This document shows, in pieces, positions 24,183 to 31,510 of a stretch of 37,207 nt of DNA. Location of the stretch: contig DATDPG010000045.1 of NCBI GenBank assembly GCA_035292885.1, forward strand, positions 1 through 37,207, given 5' to 3'. Within the stretch, counting starts at the first letter, position 1. Each line of letters begins with the position of its first letter. The notes under the pieces are model-generated. The model did no database searches. It had not been told where the DNA came from and saw only the letters and a program-made list of their open reading frames with translations. This stretch comes from Bdellovibrionota bacterium. Lineage in GTDB: Bacteria > Bdellovibrionota_G > JALEGL01 > DATDPG01. Made by a program: the position numbers and the translations under genes.

Positions 24183-25784
24183 CTACCGCAAGCAGTCGAA
24201 GTTACGCGCCTCTAACTCATGAACCTCGCCGAAACGGAGGATCGCCTGCTCTCGGATTCTATCGAGTTGCTCGCACCGGCGTTCGCGGTCAAGAACACGG
24301 AGCGGCATCACCCAATACTGAAGCTGTGCCGGCTCCAGCGCTCTAAGTTTTTCAAAGTACGCAAGAGATTGGTTCGTCTCGCCGGCGCGGTAATTCAGGG
24401 CGCCAAGGCAATGAAGACTGTCGAGGTGAATTTTTCGATAGCGGCCAGTAGCGGAAGACAATGCGAGTGCGCGCTCGCAGTGAAATCGAACTTTTTGTGA
24501 ATCCCCTTCTTCTTCGAATAACGGCCAAAGATTGCGGTGGATGCGTGGAGACTCTCCGTTCGTTTCTCGGGCAAAGCTCCAATACGTCATTTCGTTTTTC
24601 CATGTGTACCCGAGCACGAAGGTAAAGACGGAGAACACTGCCAAAATCGCTACGGCCGTTCCAATCCAAATACGGGACCACGCGCCGGTGGGAACAACGG
24701 AAGCAACCACAAGGACCAAGCCGAGAGTAGGAAGGACAAGGTAATGATCCTGAGGTACTCCGGTGATCAAGCCGACTGTGGTTATAAGGAGCAAAGGCGG
24801 TGCACCCGTAAGGGTGCCGATCCAAAGCAGCTTCTTGTTCCTCGCTCGTCGAACGGCAAAAATCAATAGAACGGCCAGAAGACAAACGGAAAACCACGAG
24901 AGCGGCGCGATGGAAGTCGCGGCCTCTCTATAACCTGCGGGAGAGAATGGAAGGGTCATGTTCCCAATATTCTGGAAGAAAACAAACCACCACTCTTCTG
25001 CAGCAGGCGCAAACAAGAAGATCGCCGGATTAAAGCGAATCCCGATTTTCTTGGCGACGATTTCATAGCCTAAAATCAACAAAGCGATGGCCGCAAGCCA
25101 TGAAACTCTCAGTTTCCGGGACCCCTCCCAGCGAGGAAGGGCGAGAAAGGCCGTCACAAGGGCGGGACAAACCAACACGGCCGTCTCTTTGGAGAGAAGG
25201 GCGCACGCATAAAGCGCTAAGCTCAAGAAGAGATAACGCGACTTCCCCTGGACCACAATCAGGACCGAAAGAAGGTAAAACAATGTCAAGAGCGATTCGT
25301 GGCGGGCTGTGATGTTGTAAACGACACTGGCTACGGCCGGGTGAACCGAAAAAGGAGCCGTGAGCAGGAAAGCCGCCACGGATGAAAAGCCGAGCGTTCG
25401 TAGAACAAAAAACAGCGTTGTTACGATCCCAACATGGATCAGCAGGTTCGTCGTTCGAAAGAGTGCGGGCGTTTCAGCCCCCAGAGAGCGTTCGATCAGA
25501 TACGTCGTGAGCTGCAGCGGTCGGTAGACGAGAAAGTCCCTATTGGGGTGGGCCGTTAAGAGGGAAAGCGGATTCTTAAACAATTCCGGAAGCCCACGGA
25601 TGTCCGAAACATGCGGATTGTTTTCGACCATCTCGTGGTCGTCCCAGACAAAACCATTCTGGAGCGAGCGGCCGAACACGCCTGTCACCAGTACGAACAA
25701 GAGCACCCACCCCCAGCTTCTCGGCACGCTACGACCTAACCTTTGGAATTGTGAGGCCAACGGGAACACCATGGAGAGATGCAT
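24183..25784 (-). CDS. TMTC-like membrane glycosyltransferase with C-terminal TPR
   Basis: The 533-residue membrane protein has many hydrophobic helices. TM1 is followed by SLQNGFVWDDHEMVENNPHV (Asp-Asp at 48-49), the acidic loop of the TMTC/GT-C type. Further signatures are FLVYRPLQLTTYLIERSLG, FSVHPAVASVVYNITARHE, LSKETAVLVCPALVTAF and VPQDHYLVLPTLGLVLV. After the last helix come TPR-like repeats (SLHCLGALNYRAGETNQSLAYFEKL). It is a predicted O-glycosyltransferase of exported proteins, by family resemblance only. ATG 25784 or 25772 could start it. It is divergent from the next TMTC-like gene, to which it is most similar in the loop motif and in the C-terminal repeats. Confidence 0.8.
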   Translation of the reverse strand: MHLSMVFPLASQFQRLGRSVPRSWGWVLLFVLVTGVFGRSLQNGFVWDDHEMVENNPHVSDIRGLPELFKNPLSLLTAHPNRDFLVYRPLQLTTYLIERSLGAETPALFRTTNLLIHVGIVTTLFFVLRTLGFSSVAAFLLTAPFSVHPAVASVVYNITARHESLLTLFYLLSVLIVVQGKSRYLFLSLALYACALLSKETAVLVCPALVTAFLALPRWEGSRKLRVSWLAAIALLILGYEIVAKKIGIRFNPAIFLFAPAAEEWWFVFFQNIGNMTLPFSPAGYREAATSIAPLSWFSVCLLAVLLIFAVRRARNKKLLWIGTLTGAPPLLLITTVGLITGVPQDHYLVLPTLGLVLVVASVVPTGAWSRIWIGTAVAILAVFSVFTFVLGYTWKNEMTYWSFARETNGESPRIHRNLWPLFEEEGDSQKVRFHCERALALSSATGRYRKIHLDSLHCLGALNYRAGETNQSLAYFEKLRALEPAQLQYWVMPLRVLDRERRCEQLDRIREQAILRFGEVHELEARNFDCLR

Positions 25785-25795
25785 CGGAGGTCGAC

Positions 25796-25824
25796 TCTAC
25801 AGGCGAGTTCGCTGGTGATACAAT
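25796..25824 (+). promoter_or_regulatory. Candidate extended -10 promoter of the TMTC-like gene at 25873
   Basis: TACAAT (25819-25824) is preceded by TGA, giving an extended -10 (TGATACAAT). A weak -35, TCTACA (25796-25801), lies 17 bp upstream. Transcription would begin near 25831, about 40 bp before the CTG start. Confidence 0.45.
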
Positions 25825-25872
25825 GCAAAAGTACGTGCGACATGTTGCAACGACCAACCGGAGGAGACACGT

Positions 25873-27441
25873 CTGAGTCCTCGCGTCGCAGCCTTACTTC
25901 TGGCGCTTGTATCCTTCGTTGTGTACGGGAGAACTCTCCAAAACGGGTTCGTGTACGACGATCACGACGAGGTTGAGCACAACTCCCACATCACGTCCTA
26001 TCGCAATTTCCCCGATTATTTTCGGCGGCCGTTTTGGGAGGTTACTGCGGCCGAAAATTTTCCAAGCAATATTTACCGGCCGCTGAAACTCGTCTCGTAT
26101 TATGTCGATTATCAAATCGGGGGAAACGAGCCGGCCCTCTACCATCTCTCCAATTTGGTCTTTCATACCGTGGCGTCGGTTCTTCTTTATTTCAATTTGG
26201 TCGGCCTGCATTTCGGCCCGCAAACGGCGTTCTTCGGCGCCGCTTTTTTTGCGTTGCATCCGATGAATTCCGAGGTGGTGTATTACATTTCGGGTCGACC
26301 GGACGCACTGGCCGCCGTTTTCTTTTTCGCCGCGATGCTGATGTGCCGAGTGGGGAGGCCGTTTCTTTCGTCGGTTGGGGGCGCAGCTTTCTTCGGCGCA
26401 CTTCTCTGCAAGGAAACTGTCTTGGTGCTTATGCCCGCACTGGCCCTTCTCGCGATTCGATCGAAAACCAGGGACAGAAAAGCCATGTTCATCACGCTCG
26501 CGGCGTGCAGCTTGGCGGCCCTTGCGTATCTGCTCCTTCGGCAGCAATTTGCGAGGGGAACGCCAATGGGAATCGTTCTCCAATCCATCCAAAGCCGGGA
26601 AGCCTTGAAAACGTGGCTGACATACCTCCAGTTTCTCATGCTCCCCTTCGGACCGGCAGGCTATCGGGAGGTGGCTGGAGCATCCTATGCCGAGAATACT
26701 GCGGCCTCAGCTTTTTTCCTGGGTGTGCTTCTCCTCGCGTTCGTCCGCGGAAGAGCACATTCCCTTGTAAACTGGGTCGGTGTCCTTTTCGTGTTCTCGA
26801 CGTTGTTCTTGGCTTCGGCTCTCACGATGTCCAGCCGGGTGATTTCGGATCGATATCTCTATTTTTCAGTCGTCGGCCTCAGTTTCTTGGTTTGTGCCGG
26901 TCTCGGCGCCTTAAATCGGCGGAGAATCCTTCAGGCGGCTCTCGGAATTCTTTTGCTCATCTTTGGCTCGTTTTCATATCTGGCCGGGAAGCAGTGGAAG
27001 AATGATTTTTCATTCTGGTGCTTTGCCGCGGAAATGAATCCAAACTCCGCCGTGGTTCAGCGAAATCTCGGCTTTATTTTTTTTGAGAGGGGGCGGTTTG
27101 ACGAAGCCGAAGGGGCCTATCTCAAGGCGTTGACCTTATCGGAAGGTGTCGAGTTCAATCGGCGGACTCAACTCAAGAGTCTTCACTCTTTGGGTGCCCT
27201 GTACTATCGGCTAGGGGATCTCGATCGCTCACGAACTTATTATGAAAGGCTACTTACGTTGGATCCGGGACAACAGGAACATTGGCAATTCGTCGTAACT
27301 CTCCTGTTGGCCCAGAACCGTTGCCAAGACGCCGAAAAACTCGTCGGGCAGGCGAACAAACGATTTCCCGGTCGACCGCCGCTCTTGGTTCCGGGGGACC
27401 TTTGCCCAAAGACAAAGAAAACCACGAATCGAATGGACTAG
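25873..27441 (+). CDS. TMTC-like membrane glycosyltransferase with C-terminal TPR, probable CTG start
   Basis: The protein of about 522 residues has TM1 (RVAALLLALVSFVVYG), then TLQNGFVYDDHDEVEHNSHI with the acidic pair, YRPLKLVSYYVDYQIGG, LHPMNSEVVYYISGRPDALA, LLCKETVLVLMPALALLA and SDRYLYFSVVGLSFLV. C-terminal TPRs follow (VQRNLGFIFFERGRFDEAEGAYLKA is split over two helices). The whole of TM1 lies upstream of the first conventional in-frame start, GTG 25921, which would cut it off. The only sensible start is CTG 25873, with GGAGGAG six bases before it. No ATG, GTG or TTG exists in frame between the upstream stop at 25816 and that point. The gene is convergent with the prepilin gene. Confidence 0.8.
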   Translation: MSPRVAALLLALVSFVVYGRTLQNGFVYDDHDEVEHNSHITSYRNFPDYFRRPFWEVTAAENFPSNIYRPLKLVSYYVDYQIGGNEPALYHLSNLVFHTVASVLLYFNLVGLHFGPQTAFFGAAFFALHPMNSEVVYYISGRPDALAAVFFFAAMLMCRVGRPFLSSVGGAAFFGALLCKETVLVLMPALALLAIRSKTRDRKAMFITLAACSLAALAYLLLRQQFARGTPMGIVLQSIQSREALKTWLTYLQFLMLPFGPAGYREVAGASYAENTAASAFFLGVLLLAFVRGRAHSLVNWVGVLFVFSTLFLASALTMSSRVISDRYLYFSVVGLSFLVCAGLGALNRRRILQAALGILLLIFGSFSYLAGKQWKNDFSFWCFAAEMNPNSAVVQRNLGFIFFERGRFDEAEGAYLKALTLSEGVEFNRRTQLKSLHSLGALYYRLGDLDRSRTYYERLLTLDPGQQEHWQFVVTLLLAQNRCQDAEKLVGQANKRFPGRPPLLVPGDLCPKTKKTTNRMD

Positions 27442-27488
27442 AGGGCTGCACGGGCGGAACCCCCTCCGGAGATTTCGCCAACAAAAGA

Positions 27489-28202
27489 TTACTGAAGCTT
27501 TACGACCGTCGTGTCGAGATGCACGTTGTGGCATTGGCCGTCGCGGGCGCGCCAGGTGCAGAGTACTTTGAGCTTCTTTTCCCGCTCGGGACTAGTTGTG
27601 CTGGTGATGTCCTCATCTTCGCACACCAGCCATTTCGAGCGTATTCCTTTGATGTCGCCGCTAGCTCCAGGCGCCACATCACAATGGCCGGGCGAGGGTG
27701 TGCTTTCACTACTTGTCGCTGTCCTGATTGTCACGTTGGAATAGTCTTCCCCCTTACAGATGACGAACGTCCGAGTGAGTTTGTAGGGGCCGCGGTCCGC
27801 AACCGCATCATCCAGGGCTTGGCCCGATAGATTGCTTGGTGCTCCCGAAAGCTCCGAAGTCACGTCTTCCTTTGTCTTTCCTTCCGAATTTAATTCGATT
27901 TCCTGAACGAGGCGACCTTCATTCTCGCCGTTTTGCTTCTGAAGCAACGGCTGCGAGACATTGGCCACAGCATCCCAGTTACCCAGATCGGCCCAAGCTA
28001 CGTCCTTCAGCGACTCGATCTTGGCTTGGCAAATGTTTGTGGCCGACGTCAGCATGCTGGCCCCTTGGTTTCCCCGAATCACGAGCGTCGTCATCGCCGC
28101 CATGCCGAGAAGGCCGATGGCGAGAACCACCATAGCGACGAGAATCTCGACGAGCGTGAATCCTTGGGACCGAGAAATGGGGCGTGAGATTGAATTATGC
28201 AT
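27489..28202 (-). CDS. PilV-like type IV prepilin (minor pilin)
   Basis: The 237-residue protein begins with a short basic leader and the class III signal GFTLVEILVAMVVLAIGLLGMAA (split as G, then FTLVE with the glutamate at +5). This is the site cut by prepilin peptidase PilD. After the helix come GNQGASMLTSATNICQAKIE and a C-terminal part with Cys pairs (ICKGED, GHCDV, LVCED, LCTWRARDGQC). The IGLLGMA and ICQAKIE patterns fit the PilV minor pilins, which prime pilus assembly. Only this pilin is visible here. Its promoter is well marked. It lies downstream of the PilR-type regulator, on the same strand. Confidence 0.85.
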   Translation of the reverse strand: MHNSISRPISRSQGFTLVEILVAMVVLAIGLLGMAAMTTLVIRGNQGASMLTSATNICQAKIESLKDVAWADLGNWDAVANVSQPLLQKQNGENEGRLVQEIELNSEGKTKEDVTSELSGAPSNLSGQALDDAVADRGPYKLTRTFVICKGEDYSNVTIRTATSSESTPSPGHCDVAPGASGDIKGIRSKWLVCEDEDITSTTSPEREKKLKVLCTWRARDGQCHNVHLDTTVVKLQ

Positions 28203-28234
28203 TTAGTCTTAAATTTTAGATACTTATGTTAATC

Positions 28235-28263
28235 ATTTTAATCTGTTTTCTAAGCTGGTTCAA
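28235..28263 (-). promoter_or_regulatory. sigma70-type promoter of the PilV-like gene
   Basis: On the minus strand TTGAAC (28263-28258) and TAAAAT (28240-28235) are 17 bp apart, in a strikingly A/T-rich gap between the regulator and the prepilin gene. I see no sigma54 -24/-12 element in this gap, although the neighbouring regulator is of the sigma54 type. Confidence 0.6.
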
Positions 28264-28271
28264 GACGCCTC

Positions 28272-29681
28272 CTACCGATGGCCAACCTCTCGATCCAGTT
28301 GGCGAAGTTTGTCCTCCAGACGAAACTGCTTGATCTTATAAAGGAGCGCCCGATGGCTGATCTCCAATAACTTTGCCGCTTTGGTTCGGTTTCCGTGGGA
28401 CGTCTGAAGCGCCCGCAAGATTAAGTTCTCCTCGATCATGCGCGTGGCCTTTTTGATCGAGAGATCATCTGAACTAAAACGAGTCATCCCGGTCGACGCT
28501 CCCTGCGAGGTTCGAACGCTGGCGGGCAGGTTCTCCGCTTGAATCCGGTCCCCCGTGGTCAACACCATCGCCCGCTCGATCGTGTTTTCAAGCTCTCGGA
28601 CATTTCCAGGCCAATCATACTCCATGAAAACGTTCATCACCTCGGGCCCGATGTTCTTGACCTTCACGGCCAGCTTCTTGTTGTATTTTTCGACGAAATA
28701 GTCGACCAGAAGCGGGATATCTTCCTTTCGTTCCCGGAGAGAGGGGAGAAAGATGGGAAGAACGTTCAACCGATAGAACAGATCCTCCCGAAACGTCCCT
28801 TGTTCCACCTCTTTCGCAAGATCTTTCACCGTGGCCGCGACGATTCGGACGTTCACCTTGATCGGACTGACGTCCCCCACTCTCCGAATCTCTTCCTCTT
28901 GCAAAGCGCGCAAAAGTTTTACCTGCAGAAGAAGGGGCAACTCTCCGATCTCATCCAAAAACAGCGTCCCCTGATCCGCCTCCTCGAAGAGTCCCTTCTT
29001 TGTGCGAATGGCTCCCGTGAACGATCCTTTCATGTGACCGAACAGTTCGCTCTCCAGAAGATTCTCCGGGATCGCACCGCAATTCACCGTGATGAACGGT
29101 TTGTCGGCACGGGAGCTGTTGTAATGAATCGCGCGCGCGATCAGTTCTTTCCCGGTTCCACTATCCCCCAGGAGAAGGCAGGTCGTTTTATAGTCGGCGA
29201 TTTTCCGAATCGTGTTGAAGATCTCCATCATGTGCGGGCTTTTCGCGACGATGTTGGAGAACTGATACTCCTTCTTGATCTCCCCCTTTAAGCGAACGTT
29301 TTCCTTCTGCAGTCGCTCCCGCTCTTCCGCTTTTCGCAGCGTGAGAATGACTTCATCCGGCTTAAACGGTTTGGAGATGTAGTCGTACGCGCCGCGTTTC
29401 ATCGCTTCGATGGCCGTATCGACGTTTCCGAACGCCGACATCACGACCACCGTAAGGTCGGGATTCTTCACTTTGGCCTTCCGCAGAAATTCAAGGCCGT
29501 CCATCTCCGGCATTCGGATGTCGCTCAAAATGAAATCAAAGTTTTCACGCTCGATTTTCTCGAGCGCCACTTTGCCGTTTTCCGCTGTCTGAGGGTCGTA
29601 CCCCTCTTTTTTCAATAACAAAGAGAGCATATGACGCATGCTCTCTTCATCGTCCACAATCAGTATTCGTCGTTTGGCCAC
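28272..29681 (-). CDS. sigma54-dependent response regulator, NtrC/PilR type
   Basis: The 469-residue protein has a receiver domain (ILIVDDEESMRHML, phospho-acceptor Asp54 in FILSDIRMPEMDG, SKPFKPDE). An AAA+ sigma54-interaction domain follows, with Walker A GDSGTGKE (172-179), the loop MKGSFTGAIRT, GTLFLDEIGELPL and YDWPGNVRELENTIERAM. A Fis-type HTH closes it (TKAAKLLEISHRALLYKIKQF). The sigma54 loop reads GSFTGA in place of GAFTGA. GTG 29681 is the start, as the receiver fold begins there. Genes for a prepilin (downstream) and a kinase fragment (18 bp upstream) suggest PilR-like control of pilus genes, but NtrC-type relatives with other targets are equally possible. Confidence 0.93.
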   Translation of the reverse strand: MAKRRILIVDDEESMRHMLSLLLKKEGYDPQTAENGKVALEKIERENFDFILSDIRMPEMDGLEFLRKAKVKNPDLTVVVMSAFGNVDTAIEAMKRGAYDYISKPFKPDEVILTLRKAEERERLQKENVRLKGEIKKEYQFSNIVAKSPHMMEIFNTIRKIADYKTTCLLLGDSGTGKELIARAIHYNSSRADKPFITVNCGAIPENLLESELFGHMKGSFTGAIRTKKGLFEEADQGTLFLDEIGELPLLLQVKLLRALQEEEIRRVGDVSPIKVNVRIVAATVKDLAKEVEQGTFREDLFYRLNVLPIFLPSLRERKEDIPLLVDYFVEKYNKKLAVKVKNIGPEVMNVFMEYDWPGNVRELENTIERAMVLTTGDRIQAENLPASVRTSQGASTGMTRFSSDDLSIKKATRMIEENLILRALQTSHGNRTKAAKLLEISHRALLYKIKQFRLEDKLRQLDREVGHR

Positions 29682-29698
29682 TGAACTTCCGAAGGGAA

Positions 29699-29857
29699 TT
29701 ACACTACCAGAGACAACCCGCCTCGCAAATTTTGCGTAGTGCCGGCCGGTATCGGAAAAAGAAACACGAATCGCGTGCCCTTCCCGACTTCGCTCCGAAC
29801 AACGACATAGCCGCCCATATTCTGAACGAGATTCAAGCTGATAAAGAGACCGAGACC
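29699..29857 (-). pseudogene. 3'-end remnant of a histidine kinase gene (partial duplicate)
   Basis: The frame encodes GLGLFISLNLVQNMGGY and then VGKGTRFVFLFPI, the G2-box end of a histidine kinase ATPase domain. It matches the last ~50 residues of the intact kinase at 31511-33247. By hand alignment about 98 nt are roughly 90% identical, including an exact 36-nt stretch. Sequence upstream of GLGLF does not match, so the H, N and G1 boxes are missing. It lies 17 bp ahead of the response regulator, the expected kinase-regulator junction. It has no start of its own that makes sense. Confidence 0.85.
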
Positions 29858-29943
29858 GTCGGCGGCGCGTGCAGGTGACATCCACATCACCGGCGAGTAT
29901 CTTTTTAAATTAAATTCCTGCCTGCGTTCGATGGGATTGGATT

Positions 29944-31461
29944 TTGATTCGATATTACGTTGCCTTATTCGCCGTTGTCATCGCGTCCTACTGGAATATT
30001 TTTCCAAACGGATACATCGGCGACGACCATTACCTTCTGGAAAACCATCGTTTTTTTTCGGATTGGGGGAATCTCTATCTTCTGTTTACCCGTGATAGCT
30101 GGGATGTTTTTTGGCCGGAACATGGCCCGGTTGGTTATTGGAGGCCGTTGTTTCTCGCCTCCTTCTACTTTGACAATTGCCTTCCATTACCCACGCTGGT
30201 GTCACACCATCTTGTAGATCTACTTTTATACTTCGGTGCTGTGATTGTCGTATTTCGTTTCCTGTTCCACTTTGTGCAGGATGCCACGGCCGCTGCCCTC
30301 GGTGCGGTGTTCTTCGCGGCATGGCCTCTACATACGGACTCCGTGACCCTGATGCTGGGCCGTGAATACAGTATGTGCGCGATCTTGTGGATAGGAGCCT
30401 ACATGTATTCTGAGCGGTATTGTGGCCGCGGACCCCCATCTTGTCTCTGGATTTCATGTGTGTTCTTTGCCTTGTCTCTTTTGTGCGTTGAGAGCGCGAT
30501 CGTATTCCCGTTCATGGCGCTGCCCATGCTCTTTCGCGGTCCGGGTGCGTCGGGCCGACGCGTTTACCGACTCGGCGCCAGTTTCATCGCTGTTATCATA
30601 ACGTACTTGGCTTATCGGAAATGGATGATTCCGATCAAGCTGTATCCGCCCGAACACATGAATTTGGAATTGCTTTGGGATTCGGGAGCGGTAGCTCTGC
30701 GTTCCTTCCGCGCCATCCTTTGGCCCTTTGATTTTGTTGTGACCGAAACCCCCGCACCTCTGGTCGGCAGAGTTGCGGACGGGTTCCTGGGATTATTCCT
30801 AGGAACGGTGGGTTTGTTGGCCGTCGTTATTTCATATATCAAGAGATGCCCGAAAGGTTACCTTCCATTATTATTGTATCTCACGCCGTTGCTGTTGGTG
30901 ATCCCTCCCTATCCCCGCGGCTCGGTGTACCAAGATCGTTATCTTTTTCTTCCATCCGTCGGATTGGCTTTGGCCATAGGTTACACGGCAGGTTGGCTTC
31001 GGGAACGAGGTTCAGCTCGACTGCTCCTCCTGTCTGGTGGACTCATGGGGGTATGTGTGCTCAGCTTTATTTTTACCAGCCTTGCACGCAATTTCGACTT
31101 TCGAAACGATATCAGCTTTTGGTGTACGGAAGCCGATCGGCAGCGCACCGCTTTTGATGCGAATAAACGTTGCGGAAAGGCATTTCAGAATGTCGGACGA
31201 GACTCCGAGGCGCTCGTCTACTACGATCGGGCACTGAATCTTAAATTGCATCCAGACGTCATCAACGACTATGGCGTGATTCTCGCGGGAAGGGGCCAGT
31301 GCAAAGACGCCCTCCGTTTGTTTCGCTTCCTCCGAAAGAGGGATGAAACTTATATCAAAGGATGGAAAAACGAAATCGCTTGCATTCGGCAATTGAAGGA
31401 CGAAGCCCAGCTCCGGCGAGTGTTACCGGCCGCCAAAAAGGCAATCCCCCGTGAATTCTAA
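29944..31461 (+). CDS. TMTC-like membrane glycosyltransferase, interrupting the kinase-regulator pair
   Basis: The 505-residue membrane protein has TM1, then FPNGYIGDDHYLLENHRFFS (Asp-Asp at 27-28), GYWRPLFLASFYFD, PLHTDSVTLMLGREYSMCA, CVESAIVFPFMALPML and YQDRYLFLPSVGLALAIG. A TPR-like end follows (ALVYYDRALNLKLHPDVIND and DALRLFRFLRKRD). It is the fourth TMTC-like gene of the window and the most divergent in the loop motif. TTG 29944 is the only workable start after the upstream in-frame stop. It lies between two copies of the kinase 3' end and runs against both. It is a predicted O-glycosyltransferase, by family only. Confidence 0.8.
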   Translation: MIRYYVALFAVVIASYWNIFPNGYIGDDHYLLENHRFFSDWGNLYLLFTRDSWDVFWPEHGPVGYWRPLFLASFYFDNCLPLPTLVSHHLVDLLLYFGAVIVVFRFLFHFVQDATAAALGAVFFAAWPLHTDSVTLMLGREYSMCAILWIGAYMYSERYCGRGPPSCLWISCVFFALSLLCVESAIVFPFMALPMLFRGPGASGRRVYRLGASFIAVIITYLAYRKWMIPIKLYPPEHMNLELLWDSGAVALRSFRAILWPFDFVVTETPAPLVGRVADGFLGLFLGTVGLLAVVISYIKRCPKGYLPLLLYLTPLLLVIPPYPRGSVYQDRYLFLPSVGLALAIGYTAGWLRERGSARLLLLSGGLMGVCVLSFIFTSLARNFDFRNDISFWCTEADRQRTAFDANKRCGKAFQNVGRDSEALVYYDRALNLKLHPDVINDYGVILAGRGQCKDALRLFRFLRKRDETYIKGWKNEIACIRQLKDEAQLRRVLPAAKKAIPREF

Positions 31462-31510
31462 ATGATGATGGATCGATCACCCCAAGAACGAGAACGGCTC
31501 GAACAACGTC

